Shown here one piece after another: positions 1 to 8,805 of a stretch of 64,000 bases of DNA. Below the pieces are notes generated by a model. That model was not told the origin of the DNA. It saw nothing but the letters and a program-made list of their open reading frames with translations, and did no database searches. Source of the stretch: Sporomusa sp. KB1 (GTDB lineage: Bacteria; Bacillota; Negativicutes; Sporomusales; Sporomusaceae); the NCBI RefSeq assembly GCF_007830295.1, contig NZ_VLKC01000002.1, forward strand, positions 902,940 to 966,939, given 5' to 3'. How positions within the stretch are numbered: the stretch's first letter is position 1; every line of letters begins with the position of its first letter. A program made the translations under genes and the position numbers.

Positions 1-378
1 ACCGCTTCGTTGCGTAATAACCATATCTGCCAGGGTTGCCGAGCTGTGAATAGCTCCGATAATTACATTTACTTGTGATTGCTGAATCAGCTTGTTAGTT
101 GCACTGGCCGATTTGGTAGGATTGCCTTCATCATCTTCAAAATAAGCTTCCACTTTCCAGTCACCGGCCAGCTTTTGAGCATTAATCTCATCCACCGCCA
201 ATTGAATTGCTTTCCGCTGTCCCTGACCTAATTGGGCCGCGCCGCCGGATTCAGGACCGATAACGCCGATTTTGAGAACCTTTTGTGATTCTGTATTGCT
301 GCACCCGGTTAGACCTACTAAACTGGTGACAACCAAAAGAACAACCAGTATCATCCCGACAATTTTTTTGTTTTTCAT
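1..378 (-). CDS. ABC transporter substrate-binding lipoprotein, branched-chain amino acid type (partial)
   Basis: The first 126 codons of an extracytoplasmic solute-binding protein; the C-terminal part lies beyond the window edge. The N-terminus has two Lys-rich residues, a hydrophobic core and a lipobox ending LTGC, so it is a lipoprotein anchored at the membrane. The mature part reads KIGVIGPESGGAAQLGQGQRK then AVDEINA, the typical start of LivJ/periplasmic-binding-type-1 proteins that feed branched-chain amino acid or amide ABC importers. A strong AGGAG Shine-Dalgarno lies upstream of the ATG. It follows the creatininase gene in the same direction and may import that enzyme's substrate, which is inference. 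Confidence 0.85.
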   Translation of the reverse strand, partial: MKNKKIVGMILVVLLVVTSLVGLTGCSNTESQKVLKIGVIGPESGGAAQLGQGQRKAIQLAVDEINAQKLAGDWKVEAYFEDDEGNPTKSASATNKLIQQSQVNVIIGAIHSSATLADMVITQRSG

Positions 379-409
379 ACGTTTTTTCTCTCCTTTACTT
401 TTTGTTGGA

Positions 410-1180
410 CTAATTTTGCTGAAGCTGTATAATCACCTGAATCAAATGGTTTACCAAATGTTTATGATATTTTTCGCCTTTTTCAGCCGAGGCTTTGCTG
501 GGTTTGCCTGTAGTACCGCCTGCGGCATCAATAGAGTTTCTCATGTCTTTGACAGTGCTGGGAACATAACACAAAGTATCGCCGGTGAAAGACGGATCAC
601 AGGAATAAAGAGAATTTTCAAGCACCGGATTGTCAACAGCCTTACTCATATCAACCAAATTCGGATGCCTGTACAACATATGAGATGTTTCAATTTCGTC
701 CGAATGACCTACCGATTCAAATTGAAGGTCATCCATAATGTCTTTGGACATAAACGCCGGATCAAATAACACCACTTTTACTCCTAATTGACGTTGGGCT
801 TTTTCAGCAGCCACTTGCATCCAGGCAATATTAACTATACGATGTCCGTTAATGATGACAAACTTTTGAAAGCCGTGAACCTGCAGCGAATCAATAATAT
901 CATATAAAACCTCAATCAAAACTTCAGGACGGAAGGTTATCGTTCCAGGAAGCGCCATATGGTGGGGACTCCAACCAAACCAAAGGGGTGGAGCAACAAC
1001 TGTTTTTGTTTGTTGTGCAGCATCTTCGGCCAGCGACATAGCTACCATAGTATCAGTCCCTAGTGGCAAGTGATAGCCATGTTGTTCCGTACTTCCCACT
1101 GGTATAATGATGACATTTTTTCCGGTTTTTCGAAGTTCATCTAATTCTTCCCAAGAATTTTCTTGTAACCAAATACTCAA
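410..1180 (-). CDS. Creatininase-family amidohydrolase
   Basis: 256 aa, normal for the creatininase/creatinine amidohydrolase family of metal-dependent amide hydrolases. The family signature is clear near the N-terminus: PVGSTEQHGYHLPLGTD at residues 27-43, supplying the Glu, His and Asp metal ligands, and NGHRIVN at 111-117 where the family usually has NGHGGN. The start is TTG, with an AGGAGG box ten bases upstream; a nearer ATG is out of frame. The real substrate cannot be read from sequence: members act on creatinine, on amide intermediates and on mycofactocin or riboflavin precursors. The adjacent amino-acid-type ABC binding protein suggests a small imported amide. Confidence 0.85.
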   Translation of the reverse strand: MSIWLQENSWEELDELRKTGKNVIIIPVGSTEQHGYHLPLGTDTMVAMSLAEDAAQQTKTVVAPPLWFGWSPHHMALPGTITFRPEVLIEVLYDIIDSLQVHGFQKFVIINGHRIVNIAWMQVAAEKAQRQLGVKVVLFDPAFMSKDIMDDLQFESVGHSDEIETSHMLYRHPNLVDMSKAVDNPVLENSLYSCDPSFTGDTLCYVPSTVKDMRNSIDAAGGTTGKPSKASAEKGEKYHKHLVNHLIQVIIQLQQN

Positions 1181-1299
1181 AACAATTCATCCTCCTCACA
1201 CCATCTGTCTCCAAGTAATTTGAAATAAGCCCTATAAGGTATAATACTGATCTGGCCGGAGTGTCCAAATGCTGGATTACCAAACAACCTGACAGGCAT

Positions 1300-2694
1300 T
1301 TAGCCCGTCTTAGTTGGAAAAACAATAATAAACTTTGTTCCCTGACCGTCCTCTGATTGTACTTGAATGGTTCCTGCATGCCGCCGTACAATTCCTGCAC
1401 AAACAGAAAGCCCCAACCCTGTACCGTTGGCTTTCGTAGTAAAGAAAGGGTCAAATATTTTATTCAGGTACTCTTTGCCAATGCCACAGCCACAATCCTT
1501 GACAAATAAGTGCACCATATCGTCCCTGACACTCGTTTCGATAGTAAGGATTCCATGCCCGCTCATAGCTTCCAGACCATTCCTAACAAGATTCAAAATC
1601 AATTGTTTAATTTCTTTGTCATCTAGTAATAGATCAGGACACCCCTTGTCTAACACTATTGCCAGTTCAATATCTCGTTTATTTGTATCACTTAATATAA
1701 GGGGAGTAATTTGCTTTATGATAGTATTCAAATTTTGCGATTTTCGCTCTATTGCCTTGTTGTTAGCGAGGGAAAGAAAATTGGTAATAAGCTGCTCGAC
1801 TCGCTCCAATTCATTCAAAACAATAGTAAATTGTTCTATCATATCACTCGGTACCTTGCGGCTAAAATATTGCAAGTAGCCTTTAATAACTGTCATAGGA
1901 TTTCTAACTTCATGTGCTACCCCTGCGGCCATTTCATTTACCAAATTGAATCTATCTAATTTTGCTATTTCCGCTTTCATGCGTTCATATTCCGTAATAT
2001 CGTAAAACACTCCCATAGCACCAATAGTATTTCCGTCTTTATCGAGTATAGGAACGGCATTGGAGACGACCACCCAATCCAGACCGGTTTCAATGCAATT
2101 TAATATTTGTTTTCCATTGAGAGCACTATAAACAGCGGTACTTTCCCAAGCCACTCCCAAACACCCTGAGATATATCTACCTGATCTACCGATACATTCT
2201 TCTTTTTTTAAACCCGGGAGAAATCTTTGAATGTAAGCCGAGTTAATAGTCTCTATAATTCCTTCCTTATCCAATATATAAATGCCAAGAGGGCATAATT
2301 CAATCAATTGGTTTAGTTGTCTAGACCAGCTTTTAACTTCCGATTGGGCCTTTTTCATTTCATCTATGTCTTGAGCATAAACTATTAAACCGTCTTCTAC
2401 TGGACACGCTCGGATTTCTAGCCATTTCTTTTGAATAGTAGCAAAGGTTTCAAAACACACCTCTTTACGTTCCGATATTGCCTTATGATATTCATGATCA
2501 AGTCTATTCCCAATAGCTTCTGGAAATATGTCCCATATTACCTTACCTAAGAGTTCTTCACGGCTATAACCCCATAATACTTCTGCAGCAGAATTAATGC
2601 AGGATAATCTCCAATTCTTGTCATATGCATAAATCGGTATACCAATATTTTCAATAATATCGCTAAGCTTTGGCCCCGAGCTCTCGCTAAGCAT
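1300..2694 (-). CDS. Soluble PAS-PAS sensor histidine kinase, NtrB/AtoS-like
   Basis: 464 aa without membrane segments. Two PAS domains (about residues 10-115 and 120-238) precede a HisKA domain with the H-box AHEVRNP (His261) and a HATPase domain showing the N, G1 (DCGCGIGKEY) and G2 (GTGLGLS) boxes. The transmitter resembles the C-terminal half of the membrane kinase at 26055-27689 (both carry EMAA, AHEVRNP and KGYLQ/RGYLQ motifs), so the two belong to one family of cytoplasm-facing NtrB-like kinases. No response regulator is adjacent. It lies just upstream of the creatininase gene on the same strand and may control it. Confidence 0.88.
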   Translation of the reverse strand: MLSESSGPKLSDIIENIGIPIYAYDKNWRLSCINSAAEVLWGYSREELLGKVIWDIFPEAIGNRLDHEYHKAISERKEVCFETFATIQKKWLEIRACPVEDGLIVYAQDIDEMKKAQSEVKSWSRQLNQLIELCPLGIYILDKEGIIETINSAYIQRFLPGLKKEECIGRSGRYISGCLGVAWESTAVYSALNGKQILNCIETGLDWVVVSNAVPILDKDGNTIGAMGVFYDITEYERMKAEIAKLDRFNLVNEMAAGVAHEVRNPMTVIKGYLQYFSRKVPSDMIEQFTIVLNELERVEQLITNFLSLANNKAIERKSQNLNTIIKQITPLILSDTNKRDIELAIVLDKGCPDLLLDDKEIKQLILNLVRNGLEAMSGHGILTIETSVRDDMVHLFVKDCGCGIGKEYLNKIFDPFFTTKANGTGLGLSVCAGIVRRHAGTIQVQSEDGQGTKFIIVFPTKTG

Positions 2695-2874
2695 ACATTT
2701 TTCGCCCTCCTACACACTACCCCGACTTTATCGATACAATATCTGTATGGTAATTATATTCCTGGAATATTATCTATTTCCTCCCAATGTATTACAAAAA
2801 ATGACTTTTTTTTATAATTTATCTCTATCTCCCCAAACCAGCGCCATTTCTCCTGGCTTTAGCCTCTCAAGAAG

Positions 2875-2928
2875 AAGCAAAGTCGAGTAGAAGCGCACCT
2901 CGCGGCGCGCTTCTACTCGACTTTGCTT
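2875..2928. repeat. 22-bp perfect inverted repeat, 10-nt loop
   Basis: Positions 2875-2896 and 2907-2928 are exact reverse complements (22/22), separated by 10 bases. The right arm runs straight into ttacacac, and a REP-like half-site starts 19 bases further. There is no T-run, so it is not a classical terminator. It may be a REP/BIME-type element or the remaining end of a mobile element. Confidence 0.8.
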
Positions 2929-2946
2929 ACACACTTTACTTGACAA

Positions 2947-2970
2947 GCGAAGGGAAGCAACGGGACGTTC
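2947..2970. repeat. Solo REP-like half-site related to the RAYT element
   Basis: The 24 bases GCGAAGGGAAGC followed by AACGGGACGTTC repeat the left half of the hairpins flanking the RAYT gene (12413-12442) and its deletion derivative (16027 onward). The second half of the hairpin is missing and unrelated sequence follows directly, so this is a truncated copy. Confidence 0.65.
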
Positions 2971-2994
2971 GAAACCACTGAAAAACCCTTACTT

Positions 2995-3222
2995 TTACGC
3001 AGTAGCTCTCTCTTGAAACCTCATATCTACCCTTTTGATAAAAACGAACAAAGTTGCATGAATAAAGAGAGAAGTAGACTTGCTATTCTCTTTAGATTTA
3101 CCGCCAACTCCTGAAAAGTTTTCAAGCTCATATCTGCTTTTTAGCTGACTGTATTTAACTTCAATTCCCCAGCGTTTACAATAGAGAACTTTGAAATCAT
3201 CAGTAGTTAGTTCCACATTCAT
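2995..3222 (-). pseudogene. IS4-family transposase C-terminal fragment
   Basis: About 75 codons of the C-terminal part of an IS4-family DDE transposase. It keeps the YREK signature, Y-x2-R-x3-E-x6-K, in YCKRWGIEVKYSQLK, which carries the catalytic Glu. The rest of the transposase is absent: upstream DNA holds no D-D region. It is a relic, adjacent to a decayed IS3 orfA. Confidence 0.75.
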
Positions 3223-3332
3223 AATATTGGTAATTAGCTTTCTACTTCACCAGTTGGCAGAATAACGCTAATGATGCTCAGCTTATAAACAGAGCCATCT
3301 GGCTATAATCACCATTAAGGGAGTGTTCGAAA

Positions 3333-3599
3333 ATGGGATCACAGTACACCAATGACCAGCGAAAAGAGATTATTCAACTTCATACAGAAGGCGGTTATTC
3401 AACACGACTTCTGGCTAATAAATATCAAATTGGCAGAACGGCTATCCAGTCATAGTTGCGAGCATACCGTAATGAAACTGGCGAAGCGCCACAACCTCAA
3501 AATCGAAATATTGTAAGATGCTCGAAGAAAGCACTTGCCAAAAAGACAATGATTAAAATCGCTGTTGATTTTCACTTGCGAGTTGGTGTTAGAAGTTAA
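3333..3599 (+). pseudogene. IS3-family OrfA-like helix-turn-helix fragment with in-frame stop
   Basis: Starts ATGGGATCACAG and encodes a helix-turn-helix of the IS3 OrfA type (KEIIQLHTEGGYSTRLLANK). It is interrupted by TAG at 3453-3455, where a conserved Trp (TGG) is expected, and then continues in frame to a stop at 3597. No OrfB follows. It is a decayed insertion-sequence remnant. Confidence 0.55.
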
Positions 3600-4482
3600 A
3601 TCTGTCAAATTCTTTTAGAAACAGTGAAATAGCAGGATTAGGATTATCTCTTTTCCAGTAGGCTGCAACATTTCCATAAGAGTCGTTGCCATTCATTGCC
3701 ACGAAAGCAATATCATTACGCAGTATTTGACAATATACTGGATCAAAGTGAAAGTACGCAATACCTGCTCCTGCTGCGACATACCAAAATACAGTCGTTA
3801 CATGAGAAGGACAGATAGCGATATTAGGGGTAAATCCTCGCATATTGCATTGCTGAATAAACCAATCAAAACCCTGTGGGAACTCAGATTGGGCCTGAAT
3901 AATAAAACGCTCATCTTTGAGGTCTGCAAGATCAAGTGAGTATTTGTTAGCATAAGGGTGCTTGCGCTGTAGCAAAAAAACCAGACGGGATTTGCGTATA
4001 TGCCGTGTTTTAAATTTAGACTTTAACTCATTGCCCATAAAGGGTTGAAACCCGATGTCAATTTCCTGGCTTTCCAGGAGATTATTAATCATTAGTATGG
4101 GAAGTATGCTAATATCCAAAGTGATGTGTGGAAAAAGAGCCATAAAATGTTTAGAGATTTTTGGCAAAAAGGAATATTCAAATCCAACACAACCAATTTT
4201 TAGTTTTCCCCAGCATTCAATCTGTGAATTACGTGTTTTTTCAAACACTTCATTGATTTTATCAAGAAGAGGAACGGACTCTTTATATAAGGTGAAACCA
4301 GCAGGCGTTAAGCGTACGAAATGATGGCTGCGGATAAATAACTGTACGCCCAAATGCTCCTCAAGTTCAGCGATGTGTTTACTTAAGGCGGGTTGGCTAA
4401 TGTAGAGATGCTCAGCAGCCATGGTAAAATTTAAGTATTTGGCAAGAAATATGAAGGAACGTAAGAATCGAATATTTTCCAT
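3589..4482 (-). CDS. LysR-family transcriptional regulator
   Basis: 297 aa, the standard LTTR length. The N-terminal winged helix-turn-helix covers residues 1-60 (AAEHLYISQPALSKHIAELEEHLGVQLF), followed by the two-lobed effector domain. The ATG is preceded by a GGAGGGC ribosome binding site. The upstream region has a 12-bp inverted repeat that could be its operator. It is isolated between IS relics and an intact IS256 element, so its original target is not visible. It shows CidR/CynR-type LTTR similarity only in general. Confidence 0.88.
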   Translation of the reverse strand: MENIRFLRSFIFLAKYLNFTMAAEHLYISQPALSKHIAELEEHLGVQLFIRSHHFVRLTPAGFTLYKESVPLLDKINEVFEKTRNSQIECWGKLKIGCVGFEYSFLPKISKHFMALFPHITLDISILPILMINNLLESQEIDIGFQPFMGNELKSKFKTRHIRKSRLVFLLQRKHPYANKYSLDLADLKDERFIIQAQSEFPQGFDWFIQQCNMRGFTPNIAICPSHVTTVFWYVAAGAGIAYFHFDPVYCQILRNDIAFVAMNGNDSYGNVAAYWKRDNPNPAISLFLKEFDRFNF

Positions 4483-4542
4483 GTGATTTGCCCTCCGTTT
4501 ACGGTAATGCTCATCGTCTGCTTTGATTCATCCAGGTGAGTT

Positions 4543-4578
4543 TATAGTGAATATATGTGTATACTAATATTCACTATA
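4543..4578. promoter_or_regulatory. 12-bp perfect inverted repeat upstream of the LysR gene
   Basis: TATAGTGAATAT (4543-4554) and ATATTCACTATA (4567-4578) are exact inverted copies with a 12-bp spacer, 61 bp upstream of the regulator start. The symmetry and position suit an autoregulatory LysR operator. This is inference. Confidence 0.5.
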
Positions 4579-4717
4579 GGTTGCACTTGGAAAAATGTCA
4601 ATAATTAGCCGATTATATCTTAAAAAAACGGGTTAATTCTAATGGTTGAATGATAATGGTTCGCGCCAAATTCTTGAAGCAAAAAGACAATTTTTTTAAA
4701 AGACTATGTAACATAAG

Positions 4718-4754
4718 AAGATGATTTCTGTACTGAACAGGAGTCATCTTTTTT
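4718..4754 (+). terminator. Rho-independent terminator-like hairpin
   Basis: AAGATGA and CTGT on the left pair with ACAG and TCATCTT on the right, followed by TTTT. No gene on the plus strand precedes it now, so it probably ended a gene that has been lost. The rest of 4579-4786 shows no coding signal. Confidence 0.5.
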
Positions 4755-4786
4755 AAATGCCATTGATAGCTGTAGTTATTTTAATA

Positions 4787-6146
4787 GATAAGGTACAATA
4801 AGTTTCGCAAATTGAAATACGGCTAAAAAAGAGGACAAGTTTGCAGTTCCCCGGTAAAATGAAGTCACCACACACCATTTACCGAAAGGGGAAGAGCAAA
4901 CATGTCCAAAGAAATTATACAGTTGAATGAAGAAATCATCAAGGTAGAACTGAAGGAACTGGTGCGTAGCAGCGTGGAGGAAACGCTCAATAACTTGCTG
5001 GATCAGGAAGCCAAAGACCTAACCCAGGCGGCCCGATATGAGCGTACTGAAACCCGTCAAGGTTACCGCTCCGGTCACTACGACAGGCGGTTGACTACTA
5101 CCTCCGGCGATGTCACGCTGAAAGTTCCCAAGCTCAAGGGCATTCCTTTTGAAACCGCCATTATCGAACGCTATCGCCGGCGGGAAAGTTCCGTAGAAGA
5201 AGCGCTCATCGAAATGTATCTAGCTGGCGTATCCGTCCGGCGAGTGGAAGACATCACCGAGGCTCTGTGGGGCAGCAAGGTATCGCCGTCCACCATCAGT
5301 GAGTTGAATAAGAAGGCCTATGTCCACATTGAAGAGTGGCGCAGTCGGCCGCTGCAAAGTGGTAAGTATCCCTATGTTTACGTCGACGGCATTTACTTAC
5401 GCCGCAACTGGGGCGGTGAATATGAGAATGTGAGCGTATTGGTGGCGATTGCCGTCAACGAAGACGGCTACCGTGAAGTGCTGGGAGCGGCCGAAGGCAT
5501 GAAAGAAGACAAAGTCAGTTGGCTGGAATTCTTCAAATGGCTGAAAAGCCGCGGTTTAACAGGCGTCCAACTGATCATTGGTGATAAATGCCAAGGGATG
5601 CTGGCAGCGGCAAATGAGGTCTTCCCCCAGGCCAAATACCAGCGCTGCACTGTTCACTTTTACCGCAATGTCTTTTCAGTTGTTCCCCGCTCCAAGGTCA
5701 AAACGGTTGCGAAAATGCTCAAAGCGATTCATGCGCAGGAAAGCAAGTCCGCTGCCCGGGAAAAGGCGGCACAGGTAGCAAAAAGCTTGCGCGACATGAA
5801 ACTCAAAGAAGCGGCGGCCAAAATCGAGGAAAGCATCGAGGAAACGCTTGCTTATGCCGACTTTCCCGGCGAGCACTGGACAAGAATCCGGACTAACAAT
5901 GTGATTGAGAGACTCAACCGGGAGATCAGGCGGCGAACCAGGGTCGTGGGTGCTTTCCCGGATGGGCAGTCCGCTCTGATGCTGGTCTGCGCCCGCCTTC
6001 GCCACGTTGCTGGAACCCAGTGGGGCAGTAAAAAGTATATGAATATGAAACATCTAGAAAATACCGACCCTGAGTCGGATTTTAGTGATGACTGATTTTA
6101 CTACCTAGGACTGCAAACCTTTTTGCGAAACTTTCTTGACACTACC
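4787..6146 (+). mobile_element. IS256-family insertion sequence, complete, 1360 bp
   Basis: The element has a single transposase gene. The ends form imperfect 25-bp terminal inverted repeats (18 of 25 matching), containing the shared core AAGTTTCGCAAA. It is bounded by an 8-bp direct repeat TTTTAATA at 4779-4786 and 6147-6154, the target-duplication length expected for IS256. An intact reading frame plus intact ends suggests recent insertion. Confidence 0.85.
4902..6095 (+). CDS. IS256-family (MULE-type) transposase
   Basis: 397 aa, full length for the family. The DDE core is visible: first Asp in YVYVDGIYLRRNW (about residue 160), second Asp in LIIGDKCQGML and the Glu in NNVIERLNREIRRR. The second motif is unusual, since most members have SDGHKG or similar. 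Base composition is richer in GC than the neighbours, consistent with recent arrival. It is the only gene of the element at 4787-6146. Confidence 0.93.
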   Translation: MSKEIIQLNEEIIKVELKELVRSSVEETLNNLLDQEAKDLTQAARYERTETRQGYRSGHYDRRLTTTSGDVTLKVPKLKGIPFETAIIERYRRRESSVEEALIEMYLAGVSVRRVEDITEALWGSKVSPSTISELNKKAYVHIEEWRSRPLQSGKYPYVYVDGIYLRRNWGGEYENVSVLVAIAVNEDGYREVLGAAEGMKEDKVSWLEFFKWLKSRGLTGVQLIIGDKCQGMLAAANEVFPQAKYQRCTVHFYRNVFSVVPRSKVKTVAKMLKAIHAQESKSAAREKAAQVAKSLRDMKLKEAAAKIEESIEETLAYADFPGEHWTRIRTNNVIERLNREIRRRTRVVGAFPDGQSALMLVCARLRHVAGTQWGSKKYMNMKHLENTDPESDFSDD

Positions 6147-6352
6147 TTTTAATACGTATTCTTTTTTAGAATAGTGCAATAATTTTTTATTATTTCCGTT
6201 TAAGATTTAAGAAAATTATAATCAAAGCTGTAATTACTTTATTATGAAAATTAAAAAATTCGGGGGAGGTAGAAAGAGCGGCTGATTATTTAATATATTA
6301 CGCCTAGGCCATCAATCACTGCGGCTACAAAAATTTACAGGAGGTATTCAAA

Positions 6353-6438
6353 ATGAAAACACCATGGAATTGTACAATGAGCATTTGAACAGGCTTACAA
6401 AAACGGTCGCCGGTAATGAATTAAATGAGAAAGGGTGA
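6353..6438 (+). pseudogene. Frameshifted N-terminal remnant of a UroD-like methyltransferase
   Basis: A strong ribosome binding site (CAGGAGG) precedes ATG at 6353, but that frame closes after 11 codons. A one-base shift gives MELYNEHLNRLTKTVAGNE from 6364, closely resembling the N-terminus of UroD/MtaA-type proteins such as the one at 7654 (AQELLQERTERLKKTI). The rest of the gene is missing and the frame ends just before the MFS gene. This reads as a deleted upstream paralogue whose 5' end survives. Confidence 0.5.
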
Positions 6439-6442
6439 AACC

Positions 6443-7624
6443 ATGAATAGAACACTTCTGAAAGTCGTGATATTATCTATTTCAATATTTGTTTTGGGAG
6501 CTACGGCTCTTTCGCCGGCGTTAGCCAATATTAGCACGGTATTTAAGGATGCAAGTGCGCAAACCATTATGCTGCTGGTTACGTTGCCGTCAATAACACT
6601 GGTGTTTGGTTCGCTGGTATTTAGTAAGTTGAGCGACTATTTGAGCAGGCGAGGTCTTTTTTCTCTTGGCGTAGTGCTGTTCCTAATTGGCGGTTTAACT
6701 CCTTACTTTATGAATGATTTAACGATGATTCTGGTAATGAGAGCCATACTGGGATTAGGTATAGGTTTGCTATTTCCGCTTTCTACTGTCCTTATTACGG
6801 ATTTTTTCGAAGGAAGCGAAAGAGGAACCGTCATGGGTTTGCAAAGTATTTTTATAAATATTGGCGGGATTGTTTTTCCCTTGCTGGGCGGCTTGCTATG
6901 TGCAACTGGGTGGCAAAACACCTTTCTGGCCTATTTGGTTGGCATAGTACTGTTCCTGTTTGTGTACACTTATCTTCCTGAGCCTGCGAAGGTAATACAG
7001 GTTTTAGAGCAGGGCGGTTTGGCAGAGAAGGCTCCTATACCTTGGAAAGTTTATTTTGTGGAATTCGTGTATTTTATCTATAGCATTCTGTATTTTGCTT
7101 TCTTTATCAATATAGCTATCCAGGTTGTTGGTGAAAACCTGGGAAATGCTGCTAGTGCTGGTTTTGCGGTAACAGTCTATACCATCGGCGGCCTTTTGAC
7201 AGGGTTAATATTTGGCAAAATTGCGCGAATACTGAAAGGAATGACAATTCCCGTGGGATGGGTGGTAACCGGCATTGGAATGGCAATTATTTCAGGGGTT
7301 TATGACTTTAATCTCATATTAGTGGGTTGTTTTGTTGGCGGTATTGGTTTTACAATTGTTTGCCCGGCAGTTTTTAATGAACTTTCCATTATTTCCCCAC
7401 CATCACGAGTTGCGTTTACGATTGCTATAGCATGCGTGCTTAACGGTATGGGGCAATTTGTAGTGCCATTCGTTTTTGACGCAATTTCCGGACCATTTGC
7501 CCAAGGTCCTGGAAGATTTCCTATACTGGTTAGCGCGATAGCTCTAGTGGTTGGCGGTGTATTACTTATACTGCAACAGAAAACACGGCAACCAAATGCG
7601 ACTGACCTAAAGATAGAGATCTAG
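6443..7624 (+). CDS. MFS transporter
   Basis: 393 aa from the ATG at 6443, which has AAAGGGTGA upstream; an in-frame ATG at 6425 lacks a site. About 12 hydrophobic segments are evident, with the MFS loop signature SKLSDYLSRRG between TM2 and TM3 and a long central cytoplasmic loop around residues 190-205. It belongs to the major facilitator superfamily; the substrate is unknown. It is followed after 29 bp by a UroD-type methyltransferase with its own ribosome site, so the pair probably imports and demethylates or otherwise handles one compound. That last step is inference. Confidence 0.88.
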   Translation: MNRTLLKVVILSISIFVLGATALSPALANISTVFKDASAQTIMLLVTLPSITLVFGSLVFSKLSDYLSRRGLFSLGVVLFLIGGLTPYFMNDLTMILVMRAILGLGIGLLFPLSTVLITDFFEGSERGTVMGLQSIFINIGGIVFPLLGGLLCATGWQNTFLAYLVGIVLFLFVYTYLPEPAKVIQVLEQGGLAEKAPIPWKVYFVEFVYFIYSILYFAFFINIAIQVVGENLGNAASAGFAVTVYTIGGLLTGLIFGKIARILKGMTIPVGWVVTGIGMAIISGVYDFNLILVGCFVGGIGFTIVCPAVFNELSIISPPSRVAFTIAIACVLNGMGQFVVPFVFDAISGPFAQGPGRFPILVSAIALVVGGVLLILQQKTRQPNATDLKIEI

Positions 7625-7653
7625 AAATCATAAATTAAATGAGGAGTGGATTC

Positions 7654-8763
7654 ATGATGAAAACAGCGCAAGAATTACTGCAGGAACGCACAGAAAGATT
7701 GAAAAAAACTATTATATTTGAGAAAACGGATCGAGCACCGGTCATGGTTACCGGAGATGCTGTCTTCGCTAAGCATATAGGCATGAAGCTGTCAGAGTTT
7801 TGCTCAAGTATGAAAGTGTCCCATGAAACAATTTTAACTGGATTTAAAGATTTAGGCGATGTTGATGGAACTGGCGCTACATTCGCGACAGCAACGATGT
7901 TTCCCTTAATATTTTATACAAGAATCAAATTACCTGGGCGTGAACTTCCGGATGATACTCCTTGGCAGCTTGACGAACAGGAAATGATGACGGTGGAAGA
8001 CTATGACACCATCTTGAATAAAGGTTGGAAAGCATTTAGTGATGATTATTTGAAGAACCGGTTAGGTATTGATGTTGATTCGTTGTTTGCACAATTGGCT
8101 GATGTCCCACAATTTGCGAAAAATTTTGAAGATGTCGGTTATGTGATATATAGTCCTATCGCATCAAGCGTAGTGAATGAATTCCTGGGCGGTGGACGGT
8201 CATTTCCAAAATTTATGAGGGACCTTTTCAAGATGCCTGATAAGGTAGAGGCAGTCTTAGATGTCATTCATGAAGAGACGATGAGGGATTTCCGGCAGCA
8301 AATACGTGCTATGAAACCTTTAGTCACCTTTATTTCACCAGCCCGTGGGGCAAGTCAATTCTATTCACCGAAGCTATGGGAACGCTTTGTCTGGAAATAC
8401 CTGAAAGCAACTGCGGAGATGATCATTGAAGAAGGGTCGGTTGCAGACCTGCACCTTGACGGTAACTGGGAACGCGACCTGGAATATTTTAAAACCTTAC
8501 CTAAACAGAAGTGCATCTTCGAATTAGACGGCGCTACCAATATCTATAAATCGCGAGAGGTTCTCGGTGATCACATGTGTATTAAAGGGGATGTACCGGC
8601 CGCCTTGCTGGCTCTTGGTACCGCTGATGAAGTATATAATTATTGCGCTAAATTGATTAAAGATATGGGACCAGGTTTCATCCTTGCTTCCGGCTGCACT
8701 ATACCGCCAAATGCAAAATTTGAAAATGTCAAAGCTATGGTTGCTGCCGCTAGCGGCAAGTAA
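7654..8763 (+). CDS. Uroporphyrinogen decarboxylase-family (MtaA/CmuA-like) methyltransferase
   Basis: 369 aa from ATG at 7654, chosen because GAGGAG lies just upstream. The fold is the UroD TIM barrel used by corrinoid:CoM and corrinoid:THF methyltransferases. The C-terminal half has the family pattern DLHLDGNWERDLEYF, then IKGDVPAALLALGTADEVYNY and ILASGCTIPPNAKFENVKAM. The haem-pathway enzyme is unlikely because no haem genes are nearby and the N-terminus has the methyltransferase-type RTERLKKTIIFEKTDRAPV. No corrinoid protein is adjacent. Acetogens use many such proteins for O- or N-demethylation, so a C1 role is plausible but not proved. Confidence 0.8.
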   Translation: MMKTAQELLQERTERLKKTIIFEKTDRAPVMVTGDAVFAKHIGMKLSEFCSSMKVSHETILTGFKDLGDVDGTGATFATATMFPLIFYTRIKLPGRELPDDTPWQLDEQEMMTVEDYDTILNKGWKAFSDDYLKNRLGIDVDSLFAQLADVPQFAKNFEDVGYVIYSPIASSVVNEFLGGGRSFPKFMRDLFKMPDKVEAVLDVIHEETMRDFRQQIRAMKPLVTFISPARGASQFYSPKLWERFVWKYLKATAEMIIEEGSVADLHLDGNWERDLEYFKTLPKQKCIFELDGATNIYKSREVLGDHMCIKGDVPAALLALGTADEVYNYCAKLIKDMGPGFILASGCTIPPNAKFENVKAMVAAASGK

Positions 8764-8775
8764 GCAAACAGGAAA

Positions 8776-8805
8776 CAGCCTGCTTTAACGAAACAGAGCA
8801 GGCTG
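8776..8805 (+). terminator. Hairpin after the methyltransferase gene
   Basis: CAGCCTGCT (8776-8784) pairs with AGCAGGCTG (8797-8805) across a 12-nt loop, 13 bases after the stop codon. The following T-run is weak. Positions 8806-9058 hold no clear gene; a second possible hairpin is GTGGGGA/TCCCCAC near 8880-8925, and the porin ribosome site AAAGGTGGG lies at the end. Confidence 0.45.

Noticed and set aside
1137-1454. Minus-strand frame between the kinase and the creatininase
   Set aside because: It overlaps the 3' end of the kinase gene in another frame; its ATG uses the ribosome site that fits the TTG start of the creatininase.
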